Origin: Umbellularia californica
Lineage: Eukaryota; Streptophyta; Magnoliopsida; Laurales; Lauraceae
NCBI GenBank assembly: GCA_028538565.1
Contig: JAPQWN010000009.1
Span: 7,595,001 to 7,659,000, forward strand
Reading direction: 5' to 3'
DNA length: 64,000 nucleotides
Shown here piece after piece: positions 56,301-64,000 of the stretch. Numbering within the stretch: position 1 is the stretch's first letter; the number at the start of each line of letters is the position of its first letter. The notes under the pieces are model-generated. The model saw only the letters and a program-made list of their open reading frames with translations, had not been told where the DNA came from and ran no database searches. The position numbers and the translations under genes were made by a program.

Positions 56301-56784
56301 GGAGCGCGAGGAGGAGGCAGTTGAGTTGCCGATTGCTCGAGAGTGGCAACCCAATGATGTCATCTAGACATTGGCATGGGTGATGGGACGCGAATCACAT
56401 TTTGGGATGGATGTTTATTTTGGGAACTTGTTACTTGAGCCTTTGTTGGCTTTATTTTGGGAATTGTACAACTTTAAACTTACTTTTGGTATTTGTACAA
56501 CTTAAACTTTAACATTGGGGTTTGCTTATGAATATTTCTCATTTGATGCAAGGCTTGAATGCTTTATGTACCATTGATCTTTAATTATGTGTTTACTACA
56601 TGCTTTTACTCATATCTGTTCGTTGTGAAATTAATTGTTGCATTGTGATGGATCGTATTGGAAATCCTCACTGCGAAAACTTGTGGAAATCAACAAGTGC
56701 GCGCGGGCAAAGTTTTCTGGCTCGCTGCGCCGCGGCCCCGGATTAGGGACCTGGTCTGCTTGGTCTCGGTCCGGGGGCATGATA
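53310..56784 (+). repeat. Giant solo LTR, 3475 bp, Gypsy-type
   Basis: It starts TGTTAGACCCCGACCCAGG and ends GGTCCGGGGGCATGATA, which is the C-to-T-decayed form of the GGGGTCGCGACA end of the inverted partner. Both flanks are GAGAG (53305-53309 and 56785-56789), a clean 5-bp target-site duplication. No primer-binding site, polypurine tract or retroviral domain lies inside, so it is a solo LTR formed by LTR-LTR recombination. Its length and its start resemble Tekay/Del chromovirus LTRs, but without coding sequence the lineage is an inference. Confidence 0.75.
54400..55130 (+). repeat. Tandem CAGATTTCTGCAGG-type repeats inside the solo LTR
   Basis: Many degenerate units of about 35-45 bp with TTCAGATTTCTGCAGGTTTT. 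Superimposed is a nearly identical 210-bp duplication with units starting at 54572 and 54782 (TGTCAAAGTTCAGATTTTTG) that run to about 54970. Confidence 0.85.
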
Positions 56785-56789
56785 GAGAG

Positions 56790-57195
56790 AAAGAATGAAA
56801 GAGCTTGGGGTGTTTGGATAAGTGCAAAATATAATATCAACAAGTTTAAATAATATAAGATTTCATTATCATAGAATAAAATAGTGTTGTATTATTATAT
56901 TGTATCACTTATAGTATTTAGCAATCTTCAAAGATTTTAATATACCTTTGAAGTGTTTGACAATTTATGAAAAAGTCACAAGATGATGTACCAAATAACA
57001 ATGGAGCGAATATAATCAATTAACCCAACACGGGACCCACTAATTAGTAATCATAGGTGCTAATAATCATGGTAGGACCCATCTATTGGAAGGAAATATA
57101 TAAGATTTAATTTAAATAAGGAGATCCAAGTAATGTTGTTTAATTAAGGTGGGTCCATCAAGCGTTGGTAACTATACTATAATACATCTAATGGT
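56790..57195. other. Non-coding flank left of the CACTA element
   Basis: AT-rich. It may be the remaining part of the minus-oriented LTR cut by the solo LTR, but I could not confirm this. No gene seen. Confidence 0.4.
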
Positions 57196-57337
57196 CACTA
57201 CGTAAAAAAGCCCAAAAACCGACAACTAAGAACCGTCGTTTTCATTCAAAAACGACACGTGTCCGTCGGTAGGACTGTAGTTAATTTTGTAGTCGCTTTT
57301 TAAAACGACAGTTAATAACTATCGATAATGGTAAAAA

Positions 57338-57520
57338 GGGAGATCTTCAAGTGCAACCATCCCTCACCATTTGTGGTGAGGGACACCCATTTTGGGGAAG
57401 TTTCAAGTACAAAAGAGAGGTATAAAAGAGACTTACACCTATCTTTTGTACTTAAAACTTCCCCAAAAGGGGTGTCCCTCACCACAAATGGTGAGGGATG
57501 GATGCACTTGAATATTATCC
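57338..57520. mobile_element. 183-bp foldback MITE, copy 2
   Basis: Same length and plan as 17731-17913: GGGAGATCTTCAAGTGCA..CATCCCTCACCA at one end and GGATAATATTCAAGTGCATC..CATCCCTCACCA from the other strand, with inner TTTGTGGTGAGGGACACCC. The duplication ATGGTAAAAA flanks it (57328-57337 and 57521-57530; 9 or 10 bp depending on how the A-run is split). It lies inside CACTA subterminal repeats. Confidence 0.88.
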
Positions 57521-57530
57521 ATGGTAAAAA

Positions 57531-58463
57531 AATGATGGTTTTTACATATCGCGAATATTTAAATTAACGACGGTTAGTAACCGTCGATTAATGGGATTAA
57601 TACCGACACATTAAATCAATATGCCGACGGCTAAACGTTGGATAAAATGACAGTTTACCTATGTCGTTTATTTTAAATTGAATGAAGAGTAAAAATCAAA
57701 ATATAATATAAAATGACGGTTTAAAGCAGCCGTCCTATTTATTTTCTAGAAAAAAAAAATGAAAAATAAAAAGAAATTCAACCTGTTGAAATCAAATAAT
57801 AATCACCACACATGTACATTATCCACTTTTATCCATTCACATACCAATATACAACCATTAACCTTTCAAACATCCGTTGACCACCATATCAATATCAAAT
57901 TAAAATAACACTAGAAGTGAACATCCATACAATATTCAAAATTCAAAAAGTTGCTCAGGAAACAAAGCTCCATCCAAAAGAGCTGAACATCCATCCCATC
58001 CCATCATCAAAACTTAAAAAGTTGTCCAGGAAACAAAGCTCCATCCAAAACAATTGAATATCCATCCCATCATCAAAATCCAAGTAACTTAGAAAAGAAA
58101 AAACTAGCAAGGGAAAGTCCTAAATGTTGGCCAACCAATAATGTCTCCAACCATAATATCTTCCATCTTCCTAACTCTGTCCATCAACTCGATGTCACCA
58201 TCCACAATCTCATCCATAACAATCTGAATTGTCCAGTGATGCCCCCATCAAACTCCCAAAGGCTACAACTGTGCTCTTCCTTAAATGTATTAACTTGTAT
58301 GTCCCTGGGAGTGTTGATCACGAGCTTGCTTGTGTCTCTTGATGTGTAGATGGCGGTCTCACCTACAATATAATTAAGAAACACATAATATATGTATTTT
58401 ATCATACTCAATTATCTAAATAAGTTTATGAATCTACATTTTAGATGTAAAGTTGTGTCTTAC
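57531..58463. other. CACTA subterminal and 3' untranslated region
   Basis: Subterminal GACGG/CCGTC repeats to about 57720, then AT-rich sequence. Two similar stretches, GGAAACAAAGCTCCATCCAAAA near 57958 and 58031, show a local duplication of about 70 bp. No protein domain seen. Confidence 0.5.
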
Positions 58464-61400
58464 TCAAGAGGAACTCTCGTGATCGGTTGAAGACCGCATT
58501 TGCGTCCCACTCTGAGAAAGGGAAGCAACAATCTTCTCCATGTCCACCATTCGAGATTTCAACCCATCCACCTCAGTCTCAAGGGCCACATGTGATTTGT
58601 GCTCTTCTTCATAAGCTCTCTTATAAGGATTTGAATTATGCACGATTGACCTTGAGACACCCAACCCCAAGCCCCTGACACGTCCACGAGTATCGGTACC
58701 AAAAACCTATTTCAAAAATTATAAAGGTCAATATCTGCTCTTGATATGTATTCATTGTTAAGTATTAATTAAAATCAAGTTGATATCTAAATATAAATAT
58801 AAGATAACAGCTTACCTTTGCAACCCCATCATTGTCGATATCATTATGTGCGATGGAAGGGTCATCTTCACACATTCTACTAAGCCTTTCCAGTAAAATA
58901 AATTGTTAAATAAAGAGTCAAGCCTTTTGGTTAGTGTTGTCCATTGTTTAATGAATATAAAAACGGAGTATAGGTGTGAGTTGCCTTCGGTTAATGGAAA
59001 CGGCCAACTAAAACACATGCACTGGAAGACAATTAGGGAAACTCCACTACAATATGATATGGCAACTATCTATTATGTAAACATATCTATCACCATCACT
59101 GGGACTATCAAGATGACAACATCCATGAAATAAGCACAGAAATGAGTGGCAGCAAAGGACAGGTGTCATCCAATATCATTAAGATGAACAGTGGATTATC
59201 AATATATCTTAGTGCTAGAATTATCATATTGATTGTATTGCTGATATAATCAAGTGGAACTAAAATGAGATCTTTGTGAGGCACTTAAATCAAAAGGGCA
59301 TTTTTATTTTTATAAAGGCAGCACTTAGACCTGCTTTGTTGCATGGAGTTGAATGTTAAAACAATGGAAAAAATAAGATGCCTACGTTTCGTGGAGATGC
59401 GCATGCTAAGACAGACATAGAGAATTAAACAAAGGTTAAAATTAAGAATGAGCACATAAGAGGAAACTAATGAATTGCGCTCCAATTAGTGAGGAAAAAA
59501 AAAACCAGTAAGATATACTTTTTAAATGGATCATAGACATGTAAAGAAGACCTAAAAAAAGTTTTTAAACACTTTTTAAATGGATCATAGACATGGATAG
59601 AAGACCTAAAAATGGCTCCTGTAAGATGTATTGAAGAGTTATCTGAACTAGAAGAAGGGCATGACCAGCAAGAAGGACTGTAAATTAGGTAATTGAGGAA
59701 GACTGCCTGTGGAATTCCTGGGAAGTGGGAATGTTTTAAATATGATTGGATTGAGAAGTAGAACGCACAAACGATGATGATGATTGTTGGGAATCAATTT
59801 AAGAATGCAATGGTGAACGGTTCTTGTTTTGGAAGTCGAATTTTGGGCTATATCACTTCCCTGCTCTGTTTGGAGGTTGGCCCATATGGTCCTCTATTAT
59901 GTATTTCCTTTTTGGTTAACATGGATTAGGACCTCATCTGAAGTAGTAAGAATTGTGATCCAAGTTGGAATATTCTATCTAGTTTAGCTATTTATGAACA
60001 GGAAAAAAAAAAGGTCTTAGGTATCAATTGAGGTGCTCGAGACTTATCTGCTGTTTGGTGTGGTGGTCATGTTTGATTTATATGGGCATGTTTTATACTT
60101 TTAGGTCAAGGCTTTTTAAGTGAGGATTTTTATAGTAGAATTCATTTAGCTGACCCGGATTGATGGATTAGGTAATGATGGTAGTTATGATTGTAGGAAG
60201 TGATGAATAAAGACGGTGTGTTTAGTTAGACAGTAATCCTTCTGCCCCCATCACAACGTAATTTCCTATATTCAATGTTAATAATCAAAAACACCAAAAG
60301 CTTGAGCTTTTGGTATTTCTACTTATTAACATGGTATCAAAGCAATGGGTTATGTGTTCAAATTTCTAAGGATGTGTTTCTTTCAATGTATGGTTGTTGG
60401 GTGCGGGTTGTGACGACCATTTCATATACATTATTTTGTCATTCACTAATAGCTCGAGCTTTTAGCGTTTCTGATCATTAAAACTCAAGTTACCTGCAAC
60501 TCTATTATATGAAAAATGGTTAAGACGAAGAATAAAACAACAGTCACAGCTAAACCTATCCAAACACATAAACCCTTATTTAATTGGATTTATGAAGATC
60601 CAACTGAGGGAAAACTGATAAGATCGCAGCTGTAAATTTGCAATCTGAAACTAGAAATCAACCTAAAGGTGGCCATGCATGTCCCAGGTAAATATGACTG
60701 AAATGACCCTAGTGCACTTCACGCATTTCTAATAAAATAGATAGGTAAAGTGCACCCCACTCCCTCTCTTCATGTGTATGACACTAATGATAATGAAGTA
60801 AACAGAGATAAGCTTAGGGTAATGTTTTATTTCTCTATGTTCAAAAGCTTAGGGTATGTTTGATTGATAAGTGGAATGGATATGGTTCTGTACAACTGTG
60901 AGTGACAGAATTATGAAGAAGCTTATGATATGTTTGATTGATAAGTGGAATGGAAATGGTCAGGGCACTCATCTTCCTCATGTTTCACTCCCTCTTCTTT
61001 AACAGGTTTTCAAAATGATTCTTTTGTACAGATGACTATTTGTATGCTAAGACGATTGTATCAATCTTAGCATCGAGGTATATATCTTTTTTAGCAATGA
61101 AACCAAATCAGTCATCCGAAATAAGAAATATGAATCTCAAATAAGTACATGTCTCTTTACCACATGGTGACTTGAAGCAGTGCCATCCTTCTTGTAATGT
61201 GTCTTGATAAAGATCTCACACTGGGTGACCTCCCTTTCAGGATGTTGTTGTTGTTGAAAATGTTTGAAGGAAACGTTGGCATTACAAAATAAATTAAAGA
61301 ACTAAAATAGATTGAAATAATCATACTTACCAACTTGTCAGCAACCCTTGCCTGCCCTTTTCTGCCAGAAGTGTGTGGGCTTTTCAAAGATGCCCTCGCG

Positions 61401-61996
61401 GCATTTCCAACCCTCCTCCTTAACTGTGCCTCGAATGACTCTTTTGAATCCACAGAAGTCTCCCAATCCTCTCTTTTCAAGTATTGCGGTAAAGCCTTCT
61501 TTCTCTCTGCGTCCGTGTTATATTTATCATATACTTTAATCGGAGATTGCACTTCCAATCCCTCCACGTCGCATTCGCTCTTGTTAGGACACATAGGCGG
61601 TGGCATTCAGGAACATCAAAGTGTCTGCACAATCATAACATTTAAAGATAAAACATTACATCAATACATTGTAAATCACCAAATAAAAATGGACAAACAC
61701 TCACGAGGACATGCTTCCATACATCCTCCTTAAGGTACCATGGCACTTTTTTCCAGCTGTTGTAGGTTGGTGGCACATGAGTCTTCACAATTCGACCTAT
61801 GTTAGTGGAAAAGGTTGCAGCTGTTGGCCCTACAGGCTGGCCAGCTGGATTGAATCTCAACTTGATGAGATGACCTATTACAAATATCATTAATGAAAAT
61901 GAAAAATAATAAGGTTTATGGGTAAAGAAGATTTCACTCATGATACATACTCTCCATGGAAGATCTTAACGTTGACATGGACGCAGATGCCGACAT
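58464..61996 (-). pseudogene. CACTA TNP1/Transposase_24-like gene
   Basis: Exons by GT..AG borders: about 61950-61996 (start ATG 61996, MSASASMSTLRSSMESM), 61705-61874 (LRFNPAGQPVGPTAATFSTN, KTHVPPTYNSWKKVPWYLKE), 61331-61624 (FDVPECHR, NATWRDWKCNLRLKY, then in another frame KREDWETSVDSKESFEAQLR and SGRKGQARVADKL), 61161-61233 (REVTQCEIFIKTHYKKDG), 58816-58879 (DDPSIAHNDIDNDGVAK) and 58464-58706 (VFGTDTRGRVRGLGLGVSRS, then a coiled-coil-like ALETEVDGLKSRMVDMEKIV). This is the domain order of the PttA/En/Spm plant transposase family (PF03004). One 1-nt frameshift near 61525 is the only break seen. The 2.3-kb intron between 58880 and 61160 is long. In CACTA elements the second product binds subterminal repeats. 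Confidence 0.75.
58887..61150. other. Long CACTA intron with local duplications
   Basis: No exon seen. Two pairs of local repeats: TTTTTAAATGGATCATAGAC at about 59519 and 59571, and TATGTTTGATTGATAAGTGG at about 60855 and 60927. The length suggests a later insertion, but no boundaries could be set. Confidence 0.4.
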
Positions 61997-62254
61997 TAAC
62001 GTAATGCCTGCAACCACAAATATTAAAATTTGATCCTCCCATAATCATAATAATATAAGAATTTAAAAGACCTTACATTAAAGAATATGCAATAAAAGAC
62101 AATAAGATATGTTAGAAACTCATGTTTATAGACAATATCATAACATAATATGCAATCCAAGATAAGTTGATTATTTGAGTTAAATAAAATAATAGTAAAA
62201 GAAAAAAAAAAAAAGAGACAAGTATGAATATTATGTGTGAAAAGACATACATGA

Positions 62255-64000
62255 TTAATCTTCATCACCAATGACATCCTCCTGTAATGCTTCTGTTAAG
62301 GCATTTTCATTCATTCTTGGCTCGAAGGCTAAGGGATCTTCAAAAGAATCCACATCTTGGTTTAATCTCTTCGGAACATCTAAGATAACATGCCATTCTT
62401 CCTCGGGTCTACTATGATCTTTGCAATAGAAGACCTGAGTTGCTTGTTGAGCAAGAATAAACGGCTCATCATCTTCTTGTATATTTCTTTTTAGCCTCCC
62501 CAAATTAACATATATCAAATTTATTTCTGGATCAACTCTACATCCATTGTCATCTTCTACACGCACCCAATCATAATAGAATAGGACATGTTTGAAGTCA
62601 TAGTAGTCCAGCTCGAGAATTTGTTTGACAATGCCATAGTAAGTGACTTCTTCATGTATGAGGTTTGTGTCCTTGGCATTTCTCCTCAAAGGAGTTATTG
62701 CCTTCATTGAAACCCCACTATTATGTGTTGTTTTATTCATTTCTGCATCAGTAGTATAAAAAACATAACCATTTATTGCATATGCAGTATATGAAATGGC
62801 TTTAAAGCTTGGTCCATCAGCAAGCCTTTTGATGGTACAATTTTCTTTACTTTCTAATTGTTTTCTAAGCCAAGGAATGTAGTCCAACGCCTTTTCGGTT
62901 TGCATATTCCCTCTCCGACATCCAATTGAAAATCTTTGGCTTTGAAGGTATACAACATATCTCCTGTAATCAATTATACATTGTGATGGCGCTATAGGAC
63001 CAAAGAAATAAAATTGTACAAAGGATGTAGTCAAAATTCTACTTACCTCTCCCAGTCAGCATTCTCAATAGAATGAAGCAATACCCATTTGCGCTCCTGT
63101 TGATATTGCACATTTTGAAGATTATAATCCTTCCCTTTTTTAGCGACAGGGTATGCATACTCACCACTCTCATCCATCCATATCTCATGTCCTTGTTTAT
63201 GGCTTCTTTTTTTTCTACTGTTAGGCATGTAATTCATGGCATACGACATAGACTCCTCCATACGGAAGCATTCTGCAATAGAACCCTCTGGATATGTTTG
63301 ATTGACTACATATCGTTTAAATGTCTTCATCTTCCTAATACAAGACATCTAAATTAGATTCCCAAGGAAACTTGAGATTAATAAGAATAATGAATTAAAA
63401 TTAATCAAAATATTTTAATTACCGCTCAAAATGATACATCCATTGATACCTAACAGGTCCACAAAGTTGCACCTCCTCCGCCAAATGCACAACAAGGTGT
63501 GTCATGGAAACAAAAAATGAAGGCGGGAAATACTTTTCAAAGAGGCATAAGGTTTCCACGATGCGTTCTTTCATCTTCGAAAGTTCTTTACGATTGATAA
63601 CCTTTGAACATAAGACATTAAAGAACATCGATAAATTTCGAATGGCTGCACGTAGTGGCTTATGTGACTCAAATGCGTGCATTAGTAGCACTGGTAGTAA
63701 TTGCTGCATCAGAATATGATAATCATGCGACTTGAGGTTTTTAAGCTCTCTATCCTCCAAGCACACCTTGTGCTTCCAATAGTCACTGTACCCAATAGGA
63801 ACCTTCAAATGATACAATGTTTTACAGATCAAGTCTTTCTCATGTTGGGATAGAGTGTGAGAAGCTTTAGGACAAGTCAACTTGCCATTTTTTTCCACGA
63901 GCCACAACTTTTTCCTAATTCGCATAGCCATCAGATCTTGGCAAGTTTTAAGACCATCCTTAGTTTTATCCTTCGTATTCATAATTGTCACAAATAGATT
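62255..64000 (-). CDS. TNP2-like CACTA transposase, C-terminal part
   Basis: Three exons with canonical borders and no stops: 63423 to beyond 64000, 63047-63335 and 62255-62963. Exon 1 holds the end of the transposase region and the DUF4218 domain: KLKSHDYHILMQQLLPVLL-like LKSHDYHILMQQLL, CLFEKYFPPSFFVSMTHLVV, and LCGPVRYQWMYHFER. The junction restores FER-KMKTFKRYVVNQTYPEGS. Exon 3 has the DUF4216 domain: YYGIVKQILELDYYDFKHVL, FYYDWVRV, and EPFILAQQATQVFY. It ends EALQEDVIGDED. The catalytic DDE region is beyond the window. This is the only transposon gene here whose visible exons are undamaged. Confidence 0.85.

Larger units (their letters stand above)
57196..64000 (-). mobile_element. CACTA (En/Spm) transposon, 3' end and most of the body
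   Basis: The terminus CACTACGTAAAAAAG is at 57196, preceded by GGT as possible 3-bp target duplication. The subterminal region (57196-57720) is full of short GACGGTT / AACCGTCG / CCGACGG motifs in both orientations, as expected for transposase-binding sites of CACTA elements. Two genes lie on the minus strand: a TNP2-like transposase (62255 to beyond 64000) and a second, TNP1/Transposase_24-like gene (58464-61996). The 5' end is outside the window. A 183-bp MITE interrupts the subterminal region. Confidence 0.85.

Noticed and set aside
58835..58846. TCGATATC motif in the CACTA gene, similar to the MULE palindrome
   Set aside because: It is part of a coding exon (..NDIDND..) and single; chance occurrence is likely.
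1..64000. tRNA or rRNA genes
   Set aside because: I found no convincing tRNA cloverleaf or rRNA sequence; the tRNA-like boxes at 22851-22905 belong to the SINE.

Overview
The window is a transposon-dense piece of a flowering-plant nuclear genome. Support for this comes from plant-type Copia and Gypsy LTR retroelements, an L1-type LINE with an RRM/DUF4283 ORF1, Mutator-like (MULE) elements with FAR1, SWIM, OTU, Ulp1 and plant mobile domain (PMD) modules, a CACTA (En/Spm) element with TNP2-type exons, and introns with GT..AG borders. The species cannot be named from the sequence. I found no complete host gene. Host-derived coding sequence is limited to one exon of a GIS2/CNBP-like CCHC zinc-finger gene (23493-23596, minus) and two joined exons of a sterol C24-methyltransferase gene carried inside a MULE (43656-43904, plus).

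Layout. 1-1.1 kb: decayed LINE ORF1. 1.1-2.0 kb: 3' end of a truncated Copia element. 2.4-7.9 kb: a complete but dead Copia element (two 242-bp LTRs, GTTTT target-site duplication) inside an older LTR-like repeat. 8-14.5 kb: LTR fragments, a LINE tail and a Gypsy protease relic. 14.5-18.6 kb: an LTR carrying a nested non-autonomous gag-only LTR element (14662-17976), one of whose LTRs carries a 183-bp MITE. 18.7-21.4 kb: a broken LINE. 22.8-23.0 kb: a tRNA-type SINE with a perfect 17-bp duplication. 23-27.8 kb: mostly non-coding.

27.8-46.1 kb is the most interesting part. An approximately 18.2-kb MULE (27846-46072) with terminal inverted repeats of about 130-150 bp contains a second MULE of 6.5 kb (28132-34675). 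The inner one pairs a FAR1-MULE-SWIM-OTU transposase relic with a convergent five-exon PMD gene. The outer one pairs a MuDR-type transposase relic with a convergent PMD-Ulp1 gene, two minisatellites (one built on a TCGATATCGA palindrome that is also in both termini) and the captured methyltransferase fragment. So two different MULE types in one locus both carry a PMD gene opposite their transposase.

46-57 kb: MITE-like sequences, simple repeats, and two giant Gypsy-type LTRs in opposite orientation, one a 3475-bp solo LTR (GAGAG duplication) inserted in the other. 57.2-64 kb: the 3' end of a CACTA element on the minus strand. Its TNP2-like exons have no stop codons and it is the best preserved coding sequence here; a second copy of the 183-bp MITE sits in its subterminal region. 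The window ends inside it.
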